From assembly GCA_003116975.1 (NCBI GenBank), contig BGKB01000130.1, forward strand, positions 119,075-183,074: a stretch of DNA of 64,000 bases. The letters are read 5' to 3'. The stretch's first letter is position 1; each line of letters starts with the position of its first letter. This document shows, in pieces, positions 17,863 to 27,050 of the stretch. Source of the stretch: Aurantiochytrium sp. KH105 (lineage: Eukaryota > Sar > Bigyra > Thraustochytrida > Thraustochytriidae). The notes under the pieces are model-generated. The model was not told where the DNA came from and did not search any database. It saw only the letters and a program-made list of their open reading frames with translations. The position numbers and the translations under genes were made by a program.

Positions 17863-19599
17863 ATGAGAATGCAATTCTGGGCAGCCATCCTTTTTGTGCT
17901 GGCCGTGGTGAGCTTGCAAGAAGCCGAAGGCAGTGCGAAATGCGGCAGGTTTACCGAAGGTCACATCGAGACAAAATGCAATACTTTCTCTGAAGGAGCT
18001 AGAAAGGACAAATGCAAGAATTGGGCAGCCAAGGTTCTCGTGAAAGAGAATCCGGCTTGGCCCGATAAAAAGTACATGATTCGCGAGTACGAGAGGTGCG
18101 CGAACAAGGATTTTACAAAGTACCGCTGCTGCTGGGGAAAATCAGGCGTGAGTGAACAATCCAGAAGTGGCAGAAGACTCCAAGAATATTACGAGTATTC
18201 GCCTGACAATTTTACCGAGGATTCGTCTGGCAATTTTGCCTGCATGGATCCTGTACAACACGAGAATGGAACTTGGACGGACATCCAGTTCTATGTTGAT
18301 GGCGATATTGCAACGGGCGTACAGCTGGAGCCTGGAACTTATTCGGTTCCTTTCGTTCCTCTCGTTCAAATGGTCGATCCACCTTCCGCTTGCAACTTTC
18401 TCCTCTCGTATCTCAAGTACGACTCCGAACCTGGAACATTCGACGACAAGCCCAAGTTCGACGTCGTGGATCTCACCCAGCCGTCCTCTGGTTCGTGCTC
18501 ACTCACCCCGGACGCTGAGAAATGCACCTGCTCGTCTCTTCAAGAGGATCCCAACTGCCCCAACTATTGTCTCGAGCTCGAGCGTTTTCACCGTTGCTCA
18601 GACTGCTCGCTTCAGCAATGTGCAGCAATCTGCACTAGCGTTGCAACATGCGCGGGAATTGAATACCACAACAATACAGAAGCCTGCAAGCTCATGCTTC
18701 GACCCTCATTTTCGATTACGCCTGACCTGACGGTTTTTGGCCAATCAAATGAGGAGTCGTATCCTAGCTTCTCCATTGGCCTTTCCTATGATGCACCTCC
18801 GCCGGTGGAGGAAAATTCTGCCGACGGGTCGGCTACATGTTACGGGCGGTCGAACAAAACTGCGCTCAATTCCCAAGCCGTCGAGCTTAAGTCGGCTGCG
18901 GGCAAAGGCGGTAAGTGTGCAGTTTCGAACCATACCAATCGTGTGCAGCAGTGCGGGCCGGCCGGCTTTGGAGGTGTCGGTCTTTGCGGAGCGGCGGAGT
19001 GCTCCACAATGTGCACGCAGAATCCCAATTGTACGGCGTATGATGTCGATATCGATGTGGACAAGGGGAGATGCTTTTTGGTCTTTAACGAAACCCCGTC
19101 GGATGTGGACGAGGACACCTCGGATACGTATCGTTGCTTCGGAATCAAACGAGATGTCGAAGCGAGGTCGAGCGACTGGTTCAACATCTTTCTGCACGTT
19201 GGCTTTCGTGACGTGGCAACCGAGCCCAACGGAACCGCTATCAACCTTCAAAATCTCACCAGTCTCATTCCCCCGGGCCCCGAAATTGAGACGTGCGGCA
19301 CGGATGGATGCTCGATGAATTGTAACACAACAGATTGCTGCAAGACACTTCGTGACCATGCAACCTTTGATGAAAAGCGTTGTTGCACGGGTACCAGGTA
19401 TTCGGAGAAAGGACGTACTTGCTGCACTTTTGACGATCATTACTATTACGAAACACTTCACCAGTGCTGTACACGAATTGGCGACGAGCCGATGACGTGT
19501 GTAACGGTCACTGATGAAGGGAACATCACCTCCTCTTCTGATTACGGACAACATTATTCGAGTGACGACGACTTCACCGAGGAGGAAATCTACACGTGA
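17863..19599 (+). CDS. Secreted Cys-rich protein with PAN/apple-like modules
   Basis: A 578-residue protein from the ATG at 17863, chosen because MRMQFWAAILFVLAVVSLQEAEG is a good signal peptide; the frame is open further upstream into the repeat array. The mature chain is rich in Cys and N-x-S/T sequons. One PAN/apple-like unit lies near residues 225-290 (C..CSDCSLQQCAAIC..CAGIEYHNNTEACKLM) and another near 325-430 (CYGRS..CSTMCTQNPNCTAYDVDIDVDKGRCFLV). A C-terminal segment (about 485-560) has paired cysteines: CNTTDCCK, KRCCTG, RTCCTF, QCCTR. PAN modules bind protein or carbohydrate, so an extracellular matrix, cell-wall or surface role is likely. No membrane anchor at the C-terminus, which is acidic. 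Exact family unknown. Confidence 0.75.
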   Translation: MRMQFWAAILFVLAVVSLQEAEGSAKCGRFTEGHIETKCNTFSEGARKDKCKNWAAKVLVKENPAWPDKKYMIREYERCANKDFTKYRCCWGKSGVSEQSRSGRRLQEYYEYSPDNFTEDSSGNFACMDPVQHENGTWTDIQFYVDGDIATGVQLEPGTYSVPFVPLVQMVDPPSACNFLLSYLKYDSEPGTFDDKPKFDVVDLTQPSSGSCSLTPDAEKCTCSSLQEDPNCPNYCLELERFHRCSDCSLQQCAAICTSVATCAGIEYHNNTEACKLMLRPSFSITPDLTVFGQSNEESYPSFSIGLSYDAPPPVEENSADGSATCYGRSNKTALNSQAVELKSAAGKGGKCAVSNHTNRVQQCGPAGFGGVGLCGAAECSTMCTQNPNCTAYDVDIDVDKGRCFLVFNETPSDVDEDTSDTYRCFGIKRDVEARSSDWFNIFLHVGFRDVATEPNGTAINLQNLTSLIPPGPEIETCGTDGCSMNCNTTDCCKTLRDHATFDEKRCCTGTRYSEKGRTCCTFDDHYYYETLHQCCTRIGDEPMTCVTVTDEGNITSSSDYGQHYSSDDDFTEEEIYT

Positions 19600-21427
19600 T
19601 GAAACTGATTCAGGAGACGCTTCAAAATGTCCTGCTAAAGAACTTCAATTTCAATCTTTCTTTCCCACGTCGCGTTTCACTTTGTGCCATCTTTAACGGT
19701 GTTTCGGCAATTGAAAAGAGTCTTCTTGAAAAAGCAAGGTACGGGGCGTCTCCGCCTATGAACGATTTCTCTTTTCTCCCTGTCCGCGCCCGGCAAAATG
19801 TACGGACACGGGTCCTCTTCTCTCCGCTCGGCGCTGCTGTGCCTGCTCTTGCTGCAACTCGCACCGGTGACCGGCCGTCCGTTTGCCACGGTGGAAGCGG
19901 CCCGAAAACGCGATCGGCTACGACCACTTTTACCGTCGCTGCCATGGACGCCGCGGCGGCTCGCCACTGGCGGCCAACCAAGACGGGCGGCGCCCCAGCG
20001 TGAGCCCGCAACAGCCACTGCCGCCGGGGCCGTTTTCTCCAAACAACCGCGCGTGGCAGTGGACGCCGACTGTGGGAAGAGTCTAAATGTCGAGCAGATC
20101 CCACTTAACTCTGATCAGAGTCAAGGGGAAGAAAGAAGGAAGTAGGTCTCAGTTTCATTATGAACGTATTGAAAAAAGCTGGAGTCAAATCGATTAGGGT
20201 AAGGCTATGTACGCAAGGATCGCCAACGTCGATTCGGGTCTGCTCAAACGAGAAGCATTTGACTTGAGACTAAACTTCGGTTTCAACTTAGTCCGCCTCG
20301 AAGTGAAGACATGGTCGGCACTTCTTGCCGAGTCTCCGAGCCTCTGCTTGCCCACGCCACCTGCAGAGTTTGACTAACCTCCAAGTTAGCGTGAGAATAA
20401 AAATACGCTGCCCAGTAAATATGAGTTCATTGGAAACTCCCCATGGGTGCAAGGTTGACCTCATTGCTCTTGTGGCGCTGATGTCTGCTCACGTTATTTC
20501 CATTCTCCACGAGTACGCTAAAGGAGCATAGGTTTATTTGGTTCCTTTCCCAAGTGTGGATGTACTCACGATTCGTTTTATCATTCTTGTTGCTGCGTCT
20601 CGCAAAAGCGTAATTCAGGTTGCGAGGATCTTCGGAGATCCAGGTTCACTTGAAATGGGCTAATGCCCACTTTGGTCGCGATGCTTCGTTGTAGCATGTT
20701 GCTACACATTTTTGGTCTTGACAAGGGACAACGCAGACCGTTCCTGAAAATAAAGGTTCTCAATAGCATTCGTGTCACCGCCCCTTCTCCGCTCGCGCAA
20801 ATTCCAGAGACCTCAGGCAGCTCGCTTGAGCCAAGTCGTTGCGTTATTCAGCGTTAAGCCGGGCGGCGCTGATTCTGTTCTGCCTAGGGGTCTTATTTTT
20901 GTCGGCAATCCCCTGGATTACCGCGAAGATGTTGACGATCTTTCAGAAGAGTATCCATTGAGAACGCGTACTCTTGGCGAGACAGTTTGTGCACAGCATT
21001 GGTCTGCCTGCCTTGCGACGCCTCGAGAGGCCTCTAGATGCCATGGAATACTATGTGCCATCCATGCCATGCCAACGTCGCGCCGCGCTGTGCCGCTCGC
21101 GCTCGCTCGTCAGTCCCGCGCGCGCGCTGGCCAGGCCCCAGCCGGCGAGCCGCCATGCGCGCGCGAGCTGTCTGCAGCCGGGAGTTGCGGCCCCGCGGCG
21201 ACTTGACGAAAAGTTCATGACCGCCGCGAATTGCACATCTAGCATACGTGCACATGCCTAGGAAAAGATGAGCTCGCCCATAACGGCGAATCAAAGAAAA
21301 AAAGGTGTGTACTGTACTCGAACGGTGTGTACCTTTAAAGGTTGGGCGAACTTGAACTTGATCAGAAGGTCCCTCGCTCAAGTTCAGGTTCGTTGTCGCC
21401 AGACAGACCAGAATCACTGCTGCACGC
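19600..21427. other. Intergenic with possible gene remnant
   Basis: About 1.8 kb with lower GC than its neighbours. Apart from the secreted-leader-like ORF at 19798-20145 described separately, I see no gene, RNA or repeat. Confidence 0.4.
19798..20145 (+). pseudogene. Possible secreted-protein remnant with frame break
   Basis: Frame 1 starts with ATG and a convincing signal peptide (LRSALLCLLLLQLAPVTG), then turns into Arg/Pro-rich nonsense-like sequence. In frame 2 the overlapping stretch (about 19883-20086) reads like real protein, with GYDHFYRRCHGRRGG and NNRAWQWTP segments, then stops. That combination suggests one short secreted protein broken by an indel near 19860-19910, or an unrecognised splice. 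It could also be chance in GC-rich DNA. I do not recognise a family. Confidence 0.25.
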
Positions 21428-23347
21428 ATGCAAAGCCCGGGCAGCCCGGTTCGCAAGGGGCCGGCCAGCCTCGCCACGGGACGTGGCTGGCTTGAGGCTC
21501 CAACGCCTCCTGGCGCTGGTCTCAGCGCGGACCCTGGTCCCGGCACGAAACGGAAAGGGAGGCGTGCGAGCCTGAGTAAAGGTGGCTCCGGCGCAACCAA
21601 TCACTCGCGCAGCGGCCCTCGCTTCAAAGTACTGTCGTATAATGTTCTCGCGCAGCGCAAGCTGAATGGTCCAAAGTACGGATATTGTGACGGCGGCGAT
21701 ATCAATTGGCATCAACGCAAGAAAAGACTACTCGATGAGGTTCTTGCGCACAAGCCAGACGTCCTTTGTCTGCAGGAAGTAGACAATTTTGATCTCTGGT
21801 GGCAGCCCAGGCTCGCTGAGGCCGGGTACGATGGGATCTACTGCCAGCGTGGCAGGCGCCACAAGGATGGCGTGGCAACTTTCTTCTCTCGCAGCAAGTT
21901 CCAGCTCTTTCGATCCGAGACAATCGACTTTAATGATGCCGGTCGTTTTTTAGGAGAGGCAAAGCCGAGTTCACGCCTTCAACAAGACAATGTCGGCGTC
22001 ATTGTCGCTATTCAGCCCTGGGAAGACTCGGATCACCCTTCTGCTCTGCTGGTTTCAAACGTGCAGCTAGTCACTCCAACCGACCCTGACCTCGAAGCCG
22101 TCCAAAGAAAGCAGGTTCTCATGCTGCTGCGAACCGTCGAGCGCTTCAATGCTGACTTCCAGCTTCCTGTTCTCATGTGCGGCTCGTTCAACTTCTTGCA
22201 GCAGTCGGATTTGTACACGATTGTGACTCGTGGCAAATTTCCTTTTCAGCTGACACGACCTGGCACAATCGACGAGCGACCTGAAGCAAAGGTACTTGCG
22301 CACTCGCACGTTCGAGTTCGCTGGAAGGCCCCTTCCTCTGGCGATGCTGCAATTCAAGGTTATGTCATACGGAGACGTTGCGGCGGAAATACCTCTCGCG
22401 GTTTCGACGATCCCGCCTTTTTCCCGCTCTCAGCGGTCGAACACGACGGTCTCGTTTGGCGCGAGGCCAACGTGTCGGGGCTCAGTGCTGGGCTCACGTA
22501 TGAGTTTGTTGTTGCTGCCGTCAGCGCTGTTGGCCAAGGTGACTTTAGCCAGCCAACGCCGCCGGTCACCACACGTGTCAACGCGCAATTGCCGCCCATC
22601 AACGACATTTTGAAACATCCTACCGTCCCAGCCGTCGATTTGCTCGACAAGCCTATCGAGACGCTCGATCAATGGGTCGACTCTTCTCTTTGGCTCTCCT
22701 CTGAGGATGACGATGAGACAAAGGATTGCAGAAATGGACCTTGTGGTACAAAGACTCTCGCGGCACGCGCGGCTGCGCGGGATGCCTTTGAGATCGACGT
22801 GTCTCTGACGCCCAAGTATGAGGATCGTGAGCTTAATATGGACATCAATCCAACGCGAAGTCAGATCGGGGGCACCAGACATGCAGGTCTCGTTCATACA
22901 TTGGGTCTTCAGTCGGCCTACGGAACTCTCCAAGGAGACTATGAGCCGCCATTTACGCTCAACACGGAACAGTTTCGCGGGTGTGTCGACTACATCTTCT
23001 TTTCGGACGAGCAACTTATTCCGGAGCGCGTGCTCGAAATTAGCCTCAAGCCAGAGCTCGTGTCTCCAAAGGCAGATCCGCGCCGCCCACAAAAAGTTGG
23101 TGACATTCACGATCATGTGCCTGTACGCTGGCACCCGCAGCACATGCTTACAGGAATTGACTACGAGCGTGGCGAACTTAGCGAGTTTCCGAATCGCGCG
23201 TTCGCAGGTGAGTGGGAGCCCCGATTGCGTCCAAACGAAAACTTGACGCACTCGTGGTTTCCTAACGCGCGGCATCCGTCAGACCATATTTCCCTCCTCT
23301 GCGAATTCGCCTTTTGCACCGCTCAGCTTGCAACGCGCTGGAGCTAG
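21428..23347 (+). CDS. CCR4/nocturnin-type EEP fold with inserted FN3 domain, catalytic residues altered
   Basis: A 639-residue protein. A basic Pro/Gly-rich N-tail (1-60) is followed by an endonuclease/exonuclease/phosphatase fold: FKVLSYNVLAQ, HKPDVLCLQEVDNFD, KDGVATFFSRSKF. The next two motifs are altered. The usual N-T-H-L strand is SNVQL, and the usual GDFN is GSFN (Ser253 for the catalytic Asp). Between GSFN and the last motifs, a fibronectin type III domain (about 284-385, with VRVRWKAPSSGDAAIQGYVI and LTYEFVVAAVSAVGQGDFS) is inserted. The fold then resumes with GCVDYIFFS (about 520) and HPSDHISLLCEF (about 617). Active relatives are mRNA deadenylases or NADPH phosphatases. Loss of His and Asp suggests reduced or no catalysis, hence perhaps a binding protein; activity is not tested. 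Confidence 0.85.
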   Translation: MQSPGSPVRKGPASLATGRGWLEAPTPPGAGLSADPGPGTKRKGRRASLSKGGSGATNHSRSGPRFKVLSYNVLAQRKLNGPKYGYCDGGDINWHQRKKRLLDEVLAHKPDVLCLQEVDNFDLWWQPRLAEAGYDGIYCQRGRRHKDGVATFFSRSKFQLFRSETIDFNDAGRFLGEAKPSSRLQQDNVGVIVAIQPWEDSDHPSALLVSNVQLVTPTDPDLEAVQRKQVLMLLRTVERFNADFQLPVLMCGSFNFLQQSDLYTIVTRGKFPFQLTRPGTIDERPEAKVLAHSHVRVRWKAPSSGDAAIQGYVIRRRCGGNTSRGFDDPAFFPLSAVEHDGLVWREANVSGLSAGLTYEFVVAAVSAVGQGDFSQPTPPVTTRVNAQLPPINDILKHPTVPAVDLLDKPIETLDQWVDSSLWLSSEDDDETKDCRNGPCGTKTLAARAAARDAFEIDVSLTPKYEDRELNMDINPTRSQIGGTRHAGLVHTLGLQSAYGTLQGDYEPPFTLNTEQFRGCVDYIFFSDEQLIPERVLEISLKPELVSPKADPRRPQKVGDIHDHVPVRWHPQHMLTGIDYERGELSEFPNRAFAGEWEPRLRPNENLTHSWFPNARHPSDHISLLCEFAFCTAQLATRWS

Positions 23348-24089
23348 CCTAGGTTATAAAATAGAGATGAAAAAGAGATTTGGATTTTTTTTTAATTGTG
23401 GCGTTGAGCTGCATGCAATAACAAAATGGCCTCGAATATACAATTAAGGTTGCGGCGGGGGCGACAAATTGGCCCTATATGCGTCACATGTTCTGCTTTT
23501 ATGCTTTTGGAATCGCTGGCTTCCGGACAAGATTTCTGCATGGGTATAAACCAAAAGGGGGGAGAGATTTCCTTGTGTGACGTCAGTCTAAGAGTAAGTT
23601 TGCTTCACGCCGCTCACTACGGAGCAGGCTAGCGTACGAAGGCAGGGAGATGAGTGAGAGCTCCACACTTTCCTGGATGTGACGAGTAAGATTTCGCCCA
23701 ACTCCACGATTTCAGAAATAAAAAATTCGATGTAAAGAGGGAGCGAGGTTGCTGAGCTGCGCAAGCCCATTTTCGTCCCTAGAGAGAACCCTAATCACTT
23801 CATCTTGTCAGCTTTTCTTCTTACCTAAAAGGCCGCCCTGCACTCACCGTCAGCGGGTGAGCCCATCGCACTGGACTCACAGTCAGGAGCTCAGCCGGGC
23901 CTTAGCTGACTTATCGCCTGAGGAAGGCCGCCTCAACGGCTATAGAGAGAAGCATGGGCATTCTTCTTCAATAAATTGTGGGTAGACTCGGAGTGGAGGA
24001 GTGCATGCGGCTTGCAGCTGCAAGCAACATAGCCTTCGAGAGGAAAGCGGGCGTGCTGCGCGCAAGGTGGTGGCGAGTCGTTAAAAGCT
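23348..24089. other. Intergenic, EEP 3' to CEP19-like 5'
   Basis: AT-rich just after the EEP stop, then ordinary sequence. Small open frames here are not convincing. No RNA gene seen. Confidence 0.4.
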
Positions 24090-24677
24090 ATGGCGCAGGT
24101 GACTCGCTTCGGAGTGCATTACGAGCCTCCCAAGCTCGTGGCGGAGGTGCACCGCGAGAACGGGGCACGAGACTTGGTTCGCTTTGAGTTCAAGGAAAGC
24201 TGGGCCATCTTTGAGCGAAGGAAACTTCGTAGCATCACGCAAGAGCTGCACGAGAGGCTCGAGGTGCATCAAGATGCACAAGTGACGGGCAAGGCACGTC
24301 GTGCACTTTCTGACGCTGTGCAGGCTTTGCTCGATCGACATCGTGCCAAACAAGCTCTTGAGCGCGGAGATGATCTGAATAAAGCTTCTACGTCGGTGCT
24401 TCAGCAGGCCAAGGCGGAAATGAATTCCACCTTTTCTCAGAATGTCTTACGTCCTGGAGACCCTGGCTATGTCTATAACCGTAAAGTTGACTTTTCTACA
24501 GAAAACGATGACGACCTGAGCGCAGCGTCTTGGGATGACGATGACATGGAAAGCCAGCAGCAGGCGGAGGAGGAGGACGAGAAGGAGGACGAGAGGGTGA
24601 GCAGGAATCAAGATTCCGACAAAGACGACGACGACGACGACGACGAACCAAGCAATGCGAGTGATGATGACTTTTGA
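24090..24677 (+). CDS. CEP19: CEP19-like centrosomal/basal-body protein
   Basis: A 195-residue protein. It begins FGVHYEPPKL, matching the G-(I/V)-x-(F/Y)-x-PP-x-(I/L) start of CEP19, then a leucine-rich helical middle (SITQELHERLEVHQ) where CEP19 has its LEKL repeats. It ends with the second conserved block: EDLNK-like GDDLNKA, then DPGYVYNRKVDFS and SWDDDD, equivalent to DPNFVYDIEVEF and GWD in animal CEP19. The tail is longer and very acidic (runs of Asp and Glu) than the ~165-residue animal protein. CEP19 sits at mother centrioles/basal bodies and recruits RABL2 and IFT-B to start ciliogenesis, so its presence implies a flagellated stage. Tail-to-tail with ribokinase, only 99 bp apart. 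Confidence 0.85.
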   Translation: MAQVTRFGVHYEPPKLVAEVHRENGARDLVRFEFKESWAIFERRKLRSITQELHERLEVHQDAQVTGKARRALSDAVQALLDRHRAKQALERGDDLNKASTSVLQQAKAEMNSTFSQNVLRPGDPGYVYNRKVDFSTENDDDLSAASWDDDDMESQQQAEEEDEKEDERVSRNQDSDKDDDDDDDEPSNASDDDF

Positions 24678-24776
24678 TAGGAACTTTTCCATACAAAGAT
24701 AAAAAATTATTACACGTTAGCCCGGGCAGTTGGACAATTCTCGGGTCGCTCAAATGATTTCGTTAGCTGAAGACAT

Positions 24777-26008
24777 TCATGGTGGCGCCGAGTCGCGGCC
24801 TTGCGTGCCTTGTGTCGATGCACGAGCCGAAAATACATCCAGCGCTGCATAATACGAAGCCTGTGTCCCAGGAAACTGCACGCTCAGTCCTGCGATTTGC
24901 GTGGCGAAACTTGCAGCATCGCGCATTGTCTCACCACGGAAAAGAGCGACAGCGAGAGCCCCGAGAAAACTATCGCCCGCGCCAACTGTATCCTTTGCCT
25001 CGCAGGACACCGCTGCGAGCGTAACAGTTTCTGAGACTTGACCAGACAGGACGTCGCGCTCAATGAGACAGACACCTCGCTCACCTAGTGTGAGAACCAC
25101 GCTGCTCGTCCGAGGAAATATGCCCAAAAGAGCACTTGCAGCTTCTCTTCCCATGCCAGACAGCACACGAAAAGACTCCCAGCCAAGAAGTTGTGCAGCT
25201 TCGATTTCGTTCACGCAGAGAACATCACAAGCATGGCAGAGCTCCTGCAGACGCTCATCGTGCGGGTCCGTAGGGATGGGAGCCGCGTTGAGGATCTTGA
25301 GCGCTCCATCTGGCCGGTTTTTGCCCGCAAGTGTGAAAGCCGCGAGCGAGGCGTCCATGCTGGCTTCAAGCTGGCACATAACAATGCTCGCGTCTTGAAG
25401 AAGTGGCGCGGCGTTTTGAACGTCTGATGCGGAGATCATTGCATTGGCGCCAGGTGCAACTACAATCGCATTGGCACCATGAGGATCCACCATTACCGCA
25501 GCGAAGCCAGTTGGCAGTACGGGGTCCAAGGCAAGGTGCGAGCAGTCTATCCCGGCGGCCTCAAGAGCAGCGCGAGTGGCGCGCCCGCGAGCATCGTCGC
25601 CGATGCTGCTAACAAAAGAAACCTGTTGCGACCCCAAAAGCAAACTTGCCTGCACGGCTTGATTTGCGCCTTTGCCTCCAAAGTCTTCGCTCGTGCTGGT
25701 ACTCAAAACGGTTTCACCTTTAATTGGCAGGCTCGGGACGTCTAGCTTGCAATCAACGACATTCTGTGCGTAATCGATCCACGAGGCGTTAGACCAGCCG
25801 ATCAAGCGAACCCCAAAGCACCACCACCGCCACCACCACGACTCCCTCCTTCGATGGAGAAACTCACAATGCCCAGGACCACAATCGGAGGTTTCCCGGC
25901 AAGATTGGCGTCGCTTAGACCGCGTCTCGATCCACCACAGCCCTCGCGCGCTCGCCTTATCGCTGCTGCGACGCGTCTCCGCGTCTCCCGTTGGACCAGT
26001 GCTCGCAT
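24777..26008 (-). CDS. RBKS: Ribokinase (PfkB family), two exons
   Basis: Exon 1 25868-26008, intron 25764-25867, exon 2 24777-25763; spliced length 375 residues. Exon 1 ends KPPIVVLGI and exon 2 starts NVVDCKLDVPSLPIKGETV, together rebuilding the ribokinase N-terminal strand and substrate loop that neither frame has alone. Then come GGKGANQAVQA (PfkB signature 1), IGDDARG, GVNT-like LPTGFAAV, VNEIEAAQLLG and DTVGAGDSFLGALAVAL (signature 2 with the catalytic Asp and anion hole). It phosphorylates D-ribose at O5 to feed the pentose phosphate pathway or salvage. An Arg/Ala-rich N-terminal extension (about 38 residues) could be an organelle-targeting signal. The start at 26008 is the first ATG in the exon 1 frame. 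Confidence 0.9.
25764..25867 (-). other. Ribokinase intron
   Basis: A 104-bp minus-strand intron with donor GTGAGT (25867 downwards) and acceptor CACAG. It is phase 0. Without splicing, the ribokinase N-terminus is lost and translation reads a Trp/Arg-rich stretch instead. Confidence 0.85.
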
Positions 26009-26942
26009 CTCGGCCGCCGCGTTCGTTCTCTTGCAGGCACTCAGTCAGTCTCGAGCCCACCAGCCAGAAAAGAGACCCCGCACAGGCGCGCTGCTCCCCC
26101 GCTTTTCCCCTTCGCGCGAGTCCCCGCGCTCTCTCGCTCTCCCCGACGCTCTTCCTCGCCCGCCAAGTTCTGGCTCATGCAATATGAATCATGATGATCG
26201 CCCTCGCCCTCTCCCGCGCTCCGAGTTTGCGCTGCGCAAAACTAAATTGCGTTGCGCAAACTAGACCGCGATGCACGCACAAGAAATCGCGTTGCGCAGA
26301 GGAAATCGCGTTGCGCGAATCCCTTGCGAACTCTCTCTCTCTCTCCCTCGTCTCGTATACCAAGTTCTCGTGCCGCTGGCTCATTCACTGATTCATTCAT
26401 TCATTCCTTCATTCGCTCATTCCATCCAAGCCTTGCTCGCCCTCCGCGCTCCGGGTTTGCGTTGCGCAAAATTAAATTGCGTTGCGCACACGAGATCGCG
26501 TTGCGCAGAGGAAATCGCGTTGCGCAAGTCTCTTGCGATCTCTCCTTCGTCTCGTACCAAGTTCTCGTGCCGCTGGCTCGCGCCGCGCCGCGCCGCGCGG
26601 GCAGACGGCGGTCGCGGCGAGCCCTCGCGGCGCGCCCTCGCGGCGCGCGCGGTCCGGCGTGGCGCCGCGAGGCGTAGCGCAGAGCAGCGCAGCGCAGCGC
26701 AGCCCGGCGCAGAGCAGAGCAGACCGAGACGGAGCGCGCGGAGCCGAAGGGCAGAACGCCAACGCGGGAGACCAGGCTGGCGCGCGCGGACCCCGGGCGA
26801 CGCGCCTGCCTGCGAGCGGGCCTCGCCTCTCCGACGCGCGGGCGCCGGGCGGCGCGGCCTCTCTCCTCGTCTCTCCCACGCTCTCTCCCCCTGTCTCTCT
26901 CTCGCGGCGCGCGGAGCGGCCCGAGATCGACGCCCAGGGGCG
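26009..26942. other. Divergent region with duplicated TTGCGCA-rich segment
   Basis: Between ribokinase and the DUF3818-like gene. It holds the 231-bp-offset duplication described separately, (CT)n runs on the + strand, and a very GC-rich 350-bp leader. The + frame is open from 26271, but its composition before the 26943 ATG is low-complexity Arg/Ala. Confidence 0.5.
26200..26583. repeat. Direct duplication rich in GTTGCGCA palindromic motifs
   Basis: Copy 1 (about 26205-26384) and copy 2 (about 26436-26583), offset 231 bp. Both contain a TTTGCG(C/T)TGCGCAAAA core, two GCGTTGCGCAGAGGAAATCG-type pieces, and end in CCAAGTTCTCGTGCCGCTGG. The TGCGCA core recurs about ten times. It lies in the leader/promoter zone of the + strand gene. 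Confidence 0.8.
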
Positions 26943-26999
26943 ATGAGCGCGAACGAAGAGAAACCGAAGACTGCCGCGGACACGGCCGAGTCTGTCTCG

Positions 27000-27050
<51 letters not shown>

